Below are positions 1-8,731 of a DNA stretch of 64,000 nucleotides, in pieces (the first letter of the stretch is position 1; each line of letters begins with the position of its first letter). The DNA is from Ornithodoros turicata (lineage: Eukaryota > Arthropoda > Arachnida > Ixodida > Argasidae). The position numbers and the translations under genes were made by a program. The notes under the pieces were generated by a model. The model worked only from the letters and a program-made list of their open reading frames with translations. It ran no database searches and had not been told where the DNA came from. The stretch covers positions 62,001 to 126,000 of the forward strand of contig NW_026999467.1 of the NCBI RefSeq assembly GCF_037126465.1, written 5' to 3'.

Positions 1-154
1 GAAAGCTGCCTTTATGAAGAACCGGGACGTGCAAGATCCCCAGCAGCTGAGTGTTCTCCTTGCAAGGGGGCAGTATATCATCAAGGAGCTGGAGGCCCTC
101 TACATGCTGAAGAAGTACCGCACACTCAAAAAGCGCTACTACACTGACTCATGA
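1..154 (+). CDS. ETFRF1: ETFRF1 (LYRM5), C-terminal coding part
   Basis: The reading frame beginning at base 2 is open and ends with TGA at 152-154, giving about 50 residues ([13 protein letters not shown]... ending KKRYYTDS). This matches the C-terminal half of ETFRF1/LYRM5, a small LYR-motif protein of the mitochondrial matrix that removes FAD from electron transfer flavoprotein and so regulates it. The conserved block has the family signature 'F-K-N-[KR]-D-V', then 'ELEALY-L-KYR--K-RYY'. The LYR tripeptide itself lies in the N-terminal part, outside the window. Whether an intron boundary lies just before base 1 cannot be told. The gene points rightward, tail to tail with STAM. The identification comes from remembered family sequence, not a search. 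Confidence 0.88.
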   Translation, partial: KAAFMKNRDVQDPQQLSVLLARGQYIIKELEALYMLKKYRTLKKRYYTDS

Positions 155-331
155 GTCAGGGCTGTTGACTTTGACAGTGAATTAGGATAAATATGAAATT
201 AATGTTTGGTACATGGCATATGTGTAAATCTGTGCCAAGTTGATAGGCACCAATGCCATGGGAACTACAATGAACACATTTTTTGTGTATCCCAAACTCA
301 AAAATGGTGCCCCCCACCCCCTAAAGGTGTG

Positions 332-337
332 AATAAA
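332..337 (+). terminator. ETFRF1 poly(A) signal
   Basis: AATAAA lies 178 bases after the ETFRF1 stop codon. It is the first canonical polyadenylation hexamer downstream, so the 3' UTR is inferred to span about 155-360. No cleavage site can be proved from sequence alone. Confidence 0.55.
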
Positions 338-360
338 TTTTTCACGACATAAAACATCTG

Positions 361-1382
361 CATTGAGTGACAGATTGCAGGGGCATCATACTTCTATCTT
401 GTGCAAAAATATACGTAGAAACGGCGATTATAGTACATATTGGAAGAATATTGTTTTGGGAGCAAGTACAGGTTTCTGGTGGCCTCACAACTCCTGTAAT
501 TTTGGTGTTTGAACTTGCTGAAGGAGCATTCTTCTGGTGCTTTGAAAACATGGGAACCGATGCCTTTCACAGTGCCTCTGTTAGATGTCTGGTAACACAA
601 GTAAATTCCCTTACATATTGCCAATCCAGTGGGAAGGACCTCCTTCATTCTATGCGACAACTGTAGGATAAGACAAGCACGGTGCTACACTGTTTGATGT
701 CTCATTACATGTGGTCTTGGTTCTACTGTGATTAGGTAAACCTACCCAGGAACCAACTTGTCAGGGTCCAGGTGCACGTTGAAATTGATCAACAGGTACT
801 CCTATGTAGTGCATGTGACATGCTGTCATGTACCACCAGGCTCAAGTTGCCTTTCTGATCAGCTTTGTTTAGGGTTCTTTGGGCTCTAGGTCAATGTTCT
901 GACCCGTCTTCTAGCAAGGATCTAAGCACAATATGTTGCATGCATCAGACAGCAGTTGCAGGGCATTTAATGTGTACCAATGTCTCCAAATCCTGCACTG
1001 TTATAAAGGGCATAAGCTTGTTCTCACCAGTCCACATTCCTGGTAAGGAAATTTTTTTTGTAGAGCAGCACACTACAGCATATTATTTGATGCCTGCTAG
1101 CAATCACAGTAACGTTGTGGATGTGAGTCTTATAGTAGGCTTCACTGTTTTATGGTGCAAGCAATCTTTCTCAATCTCTGTTGTGGCATTGCCCATCTCG
1201 CAAGGCCAACTATGGCAAGCAATTACACCACTACCAATATCAATCTCACAAATTCTACAGAACATTCATGTGAGACCAGTTCAAACGAAAGTGCACAAGT
1301 CGAGAGTTGCACAAACAATTTTACTGCCAGACAAACCAACAAATGCAAACTGACCACGTCATGCCTGTAGCCTGTAATTGAA
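361..1382. other. Intergenic spacer, nothing recognised
   Basis: Between the ETFRF1 3' UTR and the first repeat there is no coding similarity that I recognise. The short open frames here have no domain motif. The minus strand of this stretch could still carry STAM 3' UTR if that transcript runs past the AATAAA at 1501-1506. Confidence 0.5.
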
Positions 1383-1887
1383 TGTACAGGGTGGTCCACC
1401 AACCATAACAAAACTTCATAGTAAATAACGTAAGCAACAGAGAGACATGCAGTCAATTGATTTTTTCTGCCAGGAACATTTGCCACATATTGGTACCATT
1501 TTTATTTCATTTCAATTGGTCAACTATCCTTCTGTTGGCTGGGTGGTTTGCAACCTCCTTTCGTCGGACTGGCAACGATTGCGCTCTAAAATCGTCGAGT
1601 GCTATGCGCTGGGTGCTCTGAAAAGCATGATTTTTCCGACAGGATAGCTCCTCAATATCTCTGTCGAATTTGAATGAATTCAGCACTCTCATCACACTGG
1701 TGGGGTAACGCGACCTTTACTTGGCAAATGCAGTTTGCAAAAATTTACGTGATAAACTTATATTACATGACATTCACATCAGGAGGTGGAAAAAACATAG
1801 AACAAATGCCGTTTGCAGCATGATTCTAGGTGGTGTCGTTTTTTTAAATTATAATTCAATGACACGTTCTTTGGGACAGCCTGTACA
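1383..1887. repeat. Dispersed TIR repeat, family A, copy 1 (about 505 bp)
   Basis: The ends are TGTACAGG at 1383 and CCTGTACA at 1887, so the element has short inverted termini (left TACAGGGTGGTCCACC, right complement TACAGGCTGTCCCAAAG). The left 120 bases match copies at 13553-13790 (same orientation) and 19010-19253 (inverted); the rest of copy 1 differs. No transposase frame is visible, so it is a non-autonomous DNA element of unassigned superfamily. Confidence 0.65.
1501..1506 (-). terminator. Possible STAM poly(A) signal
   Basis: TTTATT on the plus strand reads AATAAA on the minus strand. It is the first canonical hexamer that I see downstream of the proposed STAM stop at 2140, about 640 nt away. 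It lies inside the family A repeat, so a repeat may supply the 3' end of this gene. This is inference only. Confidence 0.25.
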
Positions 1888-2139
1888 TACACAATGCAGC
1901 TGAGCACGGAATGATTTCATTTTACTGTGGGAAGTTCCCAAACCTGATTCTTGCTATCATGATGCTATATGACGCAAAACAATGGTACAAAAGAATAGTT
2001 TAGGGTTACTACAAAGTGCCTCACTTACCTTATGATGCACCCTTTTGAGTAGCTTCAGAACGGGAATTTGGGGTGGGGGGGAGCCAATGAGTCTGAACAA
2101 ATTCCGATAAAATTCCACATGCCGCATGGATGTAGTGGT

Positions 2140-2476
2140 TTAATCAATGGCAGTGTAGCACAGAATCAGTCCATCTACAGGGTTGGGTTCCCAAGACCAA
2201 TGGATAGTATTGCTGCCATCATGCGACAGTGACAGAGAAAAAGGAAAGGCAAGCCATGGATTTGAGCTGGTATGGTCTACGTTAGAGAGAAACCTGTTCG
2301 TTTCACCCTGCTTGCTTATTAGCCATGCTCTGTCTTGGGGGAACATTGACTGTGTATTCACACGAGCGACATCCCCACAGAATGTTCTAGTGGAAGAAAC
2401 TGCAAAAAACTGCTCACTGGGTGAAAGTTTCTTATATTGAGCATCCACATAGGTCGGGAACATTGGGGGTGACATA
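2140..2476 (-). CDS. STAM: STAM, proposed last coding exon
   Basis: Read on the minus strand, a pyrimidine-rich tract ending TGTGTGCAG precedes base 2476. From there one base completes an AG|T serine codon and 111 more codons run open to TAA at 2140-2142. The product is Ser/Pro/Asn-rich (for example SPPMFPTYVDAQYKKLSP), as expected of the unstructured STAM tail, but I cannot align it residue by residue to known STAM tails. The main support is phase: the previous proposed exon ends in AG, exactly the two bases needed here. It could instead be a chance open frame, or the true terminal exon could lie elsewhere in the 17 kb upstream. Confidence 0.42.
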
Positions 2477-2646
2477 CTGCACACATGGCAGAGAAAACCA
2501 TCAACAGTTTGCTTGGATATCTAAATTACAATGTACCTGAAGTTAATGTTTAGTGATTTACCCATTACAAAGATCACATACATTGATTACTGGTTGAGTA
2601 TTACGGTCTGGCCCTAGCCGACTTGAACAAATTAAGCTCTAGATAC

Positions 2647-2753
2647 AGGAAGAAAAAACAGAGACACAGAGACAAAAAAGGGACGAACACCAACACATTC
2701 TCAAACATGGTGTTCGTGTTCATCCTTTTTTTGTCTGTCTCTCTGGTTTTCCT
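2647..2753. repeat. Foldback hairpin, about 48-bp imperfect arms
   Basis: The segment 2647-2695 (AGGAAGAAAAAACAGAGACA...) is the imperfect reverse complement of 2706-2753, with about 10 bases between them. Any RNA copied through it would fold into a long hairpin. It lies within the last proposed STAM intron. The 91-residue frame across it (Lys/Arg-rich, then hydrophobic) is a by-product of the palindrome, not a membrane protein. Confidence 0.7.
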
Positions 2754-2755
2754 TC

Positions 2756-4510
2756 ATGTCATCATGTACCAGCTAGCCTGCACTCTCCCCCTTCTATCGA
2801 AGCTCCAGATAGATGCTGCAGATGACATTAGGAGCAAGCTAGTGCTCATCACAGATTTAGTGAGGTACAATCACTCCAATGACGAGCACATTCACTAAAT
2901 ATTTTGAATTATGCAATCTGCTATCACAGGCACTGTTGAAGCACGGACATCACGTCATACTTGTATCATCTCCGCCCCATCTTTGATTCTTTAATGTGCT
3001 AAAAGAAGTTTCTGATTTTGCCTTTCCAGTGCATTTGACTAGTGCTCATGCATGTGATGATAGCATACCATGAATTTGTACACAGCCTTTTCTTTTATTA
3101 CATCCAATCACTGTAGTAGAAAAAGAAAAAAGCCCTCCATGGCTGCTGCAATAACAATTGCCACTTTATGTAGAGGTAAGCAGCAGCAGGTCCATAATAT
3201 TGCACTTTTCTTGAGAACATCCATCATAAGAGTTGTGGAAAGCCAAACGGAAGGGAAGGGGCTCCAGCTACTTGGACGCCTGCTGTCCCCACAGGGCCTT
3301 CTGATGTGTGAACGACTGATCCTGAATTGTTTGCCACACTGTTAAGAGAAGAGAGGTGCACTTACTGTGAAACAAAGCTGCAACAAATTTGTACGAATGT
3401 TAAACAATTTTTCCATTTGCATGCTATAGCATAGAACACTATAAATGTCAACATTGGGCTAGGCTACTGCTCACCAACTAAGGGAGGGAACTTGGACAGA
3501 CTATATTTTTTATGCTATCTACAGTAAGCTTCCATTAAGTCAACCCTGTGGAGACCACAAAATGAGGTCAACTTATCCCAAGACATAATTAAAGAAATTG
3601 TGAAGAAAATAGTCTAACTTGAGGCACTGTCCCAGCGTGAAAAGTATTGCTTTGCACGAATCCAAGTTTGTGGTATATTTGGAACATACCACTGTCGAAC
3701 TATTGTAAAACAGGAGAAACACTGACTGCTGCACTGGGATGACATGCAAATGCTAAGCTTTTCCTCACTTATGACTGTACAGTGGGTGCACACATTGGTT
3801 GTGTGATGCAACTCCAGCATGTGAATGGCTAACTTAGTGTCTCAGTTTCCTTTTTCGTAGGAGCCCCTGTTCCAAAACATTGCTTGCTCCACGTGGTGCA
3901 ACATCTGAGCATGCACATTCACCCAATGTTACTTATTCAATACTGTCCCCCTACTCATTTGAATAAATTAACCGCCACAGCTGAACCTGATCAAACCCTG
4001 TGAACAGTTAACTGAAGTCGAGTTAACATAAGTTACCTAAATTAGTTTCTGAAGGAATTACTTCATAAAATATGCATGCTTAGGCGTACTGAAGTAGCTG
4101 CACCTTGCTTTTGAATTACTGCACAAATATCATACAGCAAGGGCTCTGTCATTTCTTTCTCCACTCATCTTGGTGTAGTGGTATCATAAGATGGGAGGCA
4201 GTTATATGTATGTATACATGAATGCAAGCATAAACACACTGCCATAAACACAAGCATAAACACATCTGCTGTTAACTGTAAAAATGAAGACAGCTAAGGT
4301 CAACATTAACAGTTTTTCAGCAGCACCGAGTAGGCAGTCCTCTCCTATGATGGTGCTTGCCTCTACGTTGTCATGACATTCAACGAGACTGGTTTGGATA
4401 GGTAGTCATTTACATCTAGGCCCTTTTACAAGCACGTGAGTAATTTAATCTCAACTTGGCTAAGTTCGTCAAGACATCACCACTGATGCTTTCTAAAAAA
4501 ATGCGTTGTA
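2756..4510. other. STAM intron sequence with a solo pogo-like end
   Basis: No coding sequence is recognised. Near 3521 the string CAGTAAGCTTCCATTAAG followed by TCAACC resembles pogo/Tigger left termini, and 4014-4032 (GAAGTCGAGTTAACATAAG) could be a decayed inner part, but no matching right terminus was found. Confidence 0.35.
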
Positions 4511-4881
4511 TAGTAGAATCCCAACGATATGAGTCTCATGGAGTAGCGGAAAAAATTCATATAATCCGAAATTCGTATTAAAGGAATTAAACCAAAATAA
4601 AAATTGAGGCAAGAAAATAGACAGTGACTGTTCATTGTCCATTCCTCTCAGTGAAAGAGGTCGGTCATAATGCTTTTGTGTCTTCGTTTTTGGCCAATGC
4701 TGCCGGAATGGGCTATTTCATAAAATGTTCACGGAGCATGTGCAACTATCAGGACTTTGGCAAAACACTTTGGTTGTGTTTTGTCATCTACCATTCGTAT
4801 CCACATCGTATCGGGTTGCATATTTTTGCGGTGAGACGCAACATTTCGTGAACTTATGGAGCAGAAGCCTTTTTGTTAAAG

Positions 4882-5052
4882 ATGGCAGTAGCATGTTCGT
4901 TCAGCAGTTGCAAAGCAAAGTACAGCAAGGGGAATATGTTTGGCTTTTTTCGATGTCCGTACAAACAACTGAACCCACAGCAGAAGAAGCCCAATGTTTA
5001 CTCGGCACATAACACTGGTAATAACCTTGTTCCAGCCTGTAATGACAGATGA
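4882..5052 (+). pseudogene. Possible THAP-type zinc finger start
   Basis: A short frame begins ATG at 4882 and reads MAVACSFSSCKAKYSKGN, then MFGFFRCPYKQLNPQQKK. The pattern M-x3-C-x4-C followed by a Phe-rich 'FFRCP' strand is like the first part of a THAP DNA-binding domain. The rest of the C2CH domain is not seen before the stop near 5050. THAP domains occur in P-like transposases and host genes. It lies inside the extra segment of the pogo-type element, so it is probably a remnant. The call is weak. Confidence 0.3.
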
Positions 5053-5455
5053 GTACCCCCAGGTACAAGTACAGGTACAAGTTGCATCCCAGATGCTCCA
5101 TGATCTTCAGGTTATGCCCAATTAACCCTTTAATTCTGTGACTCATCGAATCAGTCAACAATACAACCCTTTATTACCAACGGAGACAGCACGCACATGG
5201 TTTAGTTGACGCCATGATTGACAACCAGTTACTACTTTGCCAGCTAGCCGAGCGGTGGCGCCAGCTCTTTTCTGAAAAGGCAGATTTGCAAGATGATTCA
5301 AAAGGCCCAGCACACGCTTTCCAGCCACGAGTAGCGCCAGTGTCGTAAAGTGAGCTTCTCCTAAAGCACGCAGGCGTTAGGTGGAGCTGACTTACGGAAT
5401 GGTGATGCATAATATTGCAAGATGTTGTCCCGATATGTTCCTTTCACGTGTTTTG

Positions 5456-5697
5456 GGCCCCGATCTTCAACTTTCACATAGCGATCATTATTGTTATATT
5501 TAAAGTTTGCGTGCTTCAAAGCTGGACCGGCAATCCAGAAGATGTGGGTTCGATCCCTACAGCTGGCTAACCTTTTCAGTGACTTTCATCTTTCATCTGC
5601 TTTGGTAGGCTCGCGTAAGAGCTCGTGGTGAATCACACACCGAAGTGATGCATTTAACGCGCGTTATGGGATAACGACAGTTGAAGATCGGGCCCCT
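5456..5697. mobile_element. Small TIR element carrying a SINE-like core
   Basis: The inverted ends are GGGCCCCGATCTTCAAC at about 5456 and GTTGAAGATCGGGCCCC at about 5697. The parent sequence (compare copy 2 near 37760) is uninterrupted here, so this is an insertion. Its middle holds the tRNA-like segment 5529-5596. Confidence 0.7.
5529..5596 (+). repeat. tRNA-derived SINE-like segment, copy 1
   Basis: The motif GGGTTCGATCCCTACAG is a good pol III B box. The segment, running to CATCTTTCAT, is almost identical to 7780-7847 inside the hAT element. No full tRNA cloverleaf or clear A box surrounds it, so it is called a SINE fragment, not a tRNA gene. Confidence 0.6.
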
Positions 5698-6244
5698 GGT
5701 CGCTGTTTTCCGAAGCCAGTGCGACGTACACAGCTTCGCGGTTTATTGTTGCGAGGGGGGTAAAAAGGTCAATACAGAGATAAGGTGATAAGGTTCCAGG
5801 CCGTGTAATCCCTTTGATCTCTCTCCACCACCACCAAAGGGAGAGCCTTTGCTTGCACTGCGCAACATGATATAAGGGAGTTTGTGGTGAGGATATCCAT
5901 CCCTCCTCAAAAGCAGGAGAAGCATGACTGGCGCTCTCGCATCACGGGGAACGACCTCTGTCACTTCCTCGGCTCGTTCATATCATCCATAAAGGCAAGG
6001 TAATGTGTTCGTATTATCCGAACTGTAATACATGGGAAGAATGGGCAGTCCGGTCGGGACTGGATTGGTATCATCCCGAAATCCGTATCATTCGTGATCG
6101 TATCACAGAGATTCTACTGTAGCTCAATGCAAACTAACAATGGCAGACATTTTGCCTCCGGCCAACATAGTACAGTAAAATCTCATTAACTCAAACACCC
6201 ACCATCCAGACCAGTTAATCTGACTTAAGCAGTATTTTGACTTA

Positions 6245-6481
6245 TCAAACAACTGCCAAATTCTGATAAAAATTGGCCCCTACACTGCTGGCACTTAACA
6301 AAATCTTCGACTTCTTCGCCAAAATTGTGGATAACGTGCTCTTTGGTATCCGGAAGTCCACGGCAATCTCTCCTTTCAATTTTGTGCCGGCTTCAACCGC
6401 TGCTATCAGCTCGCGCTTTTTTGCAAGTGTGAGAGTCTTCAACCTGCGTTGCCTCAGCGTCACCAATGACATGTCGCACAA
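6245..6481 (-). pseudogene. Pogo/Tigger transposase N-terminal HTH remnant
   Basis: The 78-residue frame contains LRQRRLKTLTLAKKRELIAA, then VEAGTKLKGEIAVDFRIPKS and TLSTILAKKSKI. This is the psq/CENP-B N-terminal helix-turn-helix used by pogo-type transposases to bind their termini. The catalytic DDE part is missing, so the fragment is dead as a transposase. Confidence 0.72.
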
Positions 6482-6909
6482 AACATTACAGCACGCGCAC
6501 AGTACACACAGTTCTTGACTTTCACTTCACTGTGTCCTCATCTAGCGTTGTTGGCGCAGAACAGCCTACCCCACGCACAGCGTCTCGCGCTAGTTTTGGA
6601 ATCATGCAAGCCTGGATCCCGTTAACTCTCGATCAGGCGGACTTGGATTGGATTGTGTTGGCTGGCTGATCATGGCGTTCCATAGTCGAGAAAGGTGATA
6701 TTTACCGATTCGAAGTGAAATTCGACTTAAACAGATGAAAAATGTCGCCTGGGACAAAACATTTGTTCGGCTTAGCCGTGGTTTCGACTAAAGTAGGTAT
6801 TATTTGCTTTACGGGAATACAGGCCGTGCATGGGAGATCGTGGGCGTTCGACTTAAGCCTAATTTTGTTCTTAACCGGCGTTTTACTTAAAGGAGTACAG
6901 AGGGCCATC

Positions 6910-7461
6910 CAAAAAAAATTCAGATTAAGACATCTGATGAAAGTGTGTGTGTGTCATTATACCGAGTAGCACGAAAGGTTTTGATGTGTGCAATTTGTTT
7001 CCCAGAAAAAAACTCACAAACATAGCTCCGCACCTTCACCCTTAACTCGCCACTCCAGCTATAACGAGGATGAGGAGGTATGATGCCACGTCACCGATGA
7101 CGGCATAAGCAGACTTGTTCTGGTTTGCCGGTCAGTGGGGGTCAGCGCCTTGTCCCTTTGCTGCCGTAAACCTGTTTTGCCAGTTTTCCCGGAGAATTGG
7201 AGATAGAAGGAGCGGCCGAAGCATTACCGAGCAAGGAGAAAGCCTTTATCAAAACCCCGAACAGCGGAGTAGCAGACAACATTTCTCTAGGCCAATCAGC
7301 GAGCGTTCTCCTTATAGCGTTAACGCAAGGTTCCAGCCAGATCACAGGCTGGTACTGCTCTTCACCACCATTGCGCACGGTCGCTTGTTGCGGCGTATTT
7401 TAAATTCAATTTCTGCGATAATTATGACTCCGTGGTGTAAATTACTTCGCATGGTGCATCT
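6910..7461. other. Interior of the Tigger relic; shared with 26.9 kb
   Basis: No gene is recognised. The stretch around 7365-7415 (CACCATTGCGCACGGTCGC, then an AATTC...TTCTGCGATA motif) recurs near 26915-26960, so part of this segment is another dispersed repeat. Confidence 0.4.
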
Positions 7462-7779
7462 TAGTGATGTGTCAATCGCGAATGATTCGATCACAGTGAA
7501 CGAATCACCGGACTGAACTGTGGGTGTCGATTCTTCGATCACACAACTCTCAGTTCAACAGTTCACCAGCTCACCCTGTAAGACCACATCCACAATCGCC
7601 ATAACAAGCACGAACATGCATAAAAACAGCGGCGACAGCGGCTGCTTCTTGGCCGTCGCGCCATCTGTGGACGTTGTTGCCTACTCGAATGCTGGACGTG
7701 GCGAAGGCGGCGGGGAGGGCGTACTGTTGTACTGTTGAGGGAATCAGGAATCAGTGGAACAAGAGAGGAACCGATATCC

Positions 7780-7847
7780 GGTAATCCAGAAGATGTGGGT
7801 TTGATCCCTACAGCTGGCTAACCTTTTCAGTGATTTTCATCTTTCAT
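7780..7847 (+). repeat. tRNA-derived SINE-like segment, copy 2
   Basis: Near identical to 5529-5596 but with GGGTTTGATCCC in place of GGGTTCGATCCC, one transition in the B box. It lies in the 3' non-coding part of the hAT element relative to its transposase. Confidence 0.55.
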
Positions 7848-8556
7848 AGTGGAACAAGTTCGTAAAGAGGTTCGTAAGGTGAGGGAGAGACCCATGGAGG
7901 CGCGGGGGCGCGGGTGTTTCGTTCGTACCGAGAGAGTTCGAAGGAATCGAGAGTCGGTGAACTGACGAACTAAGCAGCTGAATGCTGAATCGCCGGGAGG
8001 GAGAACGAGCTGGAGGCCAGGAGTGAGAAAGGGGTATCGAAGCTGCAGTGTGCGGTGTAGTAGTGTGTAGTTGCTGCGCTGTTCGGTTCAGAGAGGCTCC
8101 ACAACGCCGTTTGTTGTTTGCAGTCGTGGCTCTCGCTCTGCCGCTGTCATATCGCCTTGTCGTGCCGCCGTGGCTAGTTGACCTCAAAGGCTCACACTAA
8201 TGGGTTTTTGGATGACTTGCAATACAGGACCACTGTGTGTGTTTCTTTTTGTAGTCTGTGTGTGCGCGTGTGGCAGGGCTTCCTGTGCTTGTTCATCGTT
8301 CATCCCGTCCTCTCCTTGTTGAATATAGGTGGACGGGACTTCGTTCACTTCAGAGGGTGTCCTGTCTAATGCTCGTCAGCGTGCACAACTGCGGTTTGCC
8401 CGTGTGGTCTTGTTTTCTTCGTGTTGATCAGCGCAATATGAATCACTCTGCTCTGCGTGTTGATTGATTTGTAAAAAGGAAAAAAAAAATGGAGATGTTA
8501 GTCTCGAGCATCTCGGGACTGGCTACTCCAGGACGCGTTATTCAGAAAATAAAGTT

Positions 8557-8562
8557 TTTATT
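8557..8562 (-). terminator. hAT transposase poly(A) signal
   Basis: TTTATT on the plus strand gives AATAAA on the minus strand, about 170 bases after the transposase stop codon at 8732, a sensible position for the 3' end of its mRNA. Confidence 0.5.
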
Positions 8563-8731
8563 TGATCCCGGAGAATGGAAAACAAACGTGCCTAGAACTT
8601 TGAAAACATAAAAACGACCAGTCTACGTCGCGTACAAACACAAAGCACAATATTTTTACATTGCTGGACAAGTGTTCTTCGGCGAAATATGTAAAACCAC
8701 TTCCGCACATAAAGGTGATACGCGTATGATC

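Larger units (their letters stand above)
4511..6119. mobile_element. Pogo-type non-autonomous element, copy 1 (1.6 kb)
   Basis: The ends are inverted repeats TAGTAGAATC... at 4511 and ...GATTCTACTG at 6119, flanked by TA on both sides, as in Tc1/mariner/pogo elements. The sequence matches copy 2 at 37398-38169 over most of its length. Copy 1 carries about 580 extra bases at 4703-5285 (with a possible THAP start) and a second mini-element at 5456-5697. Copy 2 may therefore be a deletion derivative, or copy 1 may hold insertions. Confidence 0.75.

Noticed and set aside
2623..2898. 91-codon frame with a basic start and a hydrophobic middle, like a small membrane protein
   Set aside because: The two halves are reverse complements of each other in a DNA hairpin; the hydrophobic part is the antisense of the Lys/Arg-rich part.
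5529..5596. tRNA gene suggested by GGTTCGATCCC
   Set aside because: No acceptor stem, anticodon arm or convincing A box; the same segment recurs at 7780, so it is a SINE-like repeat.
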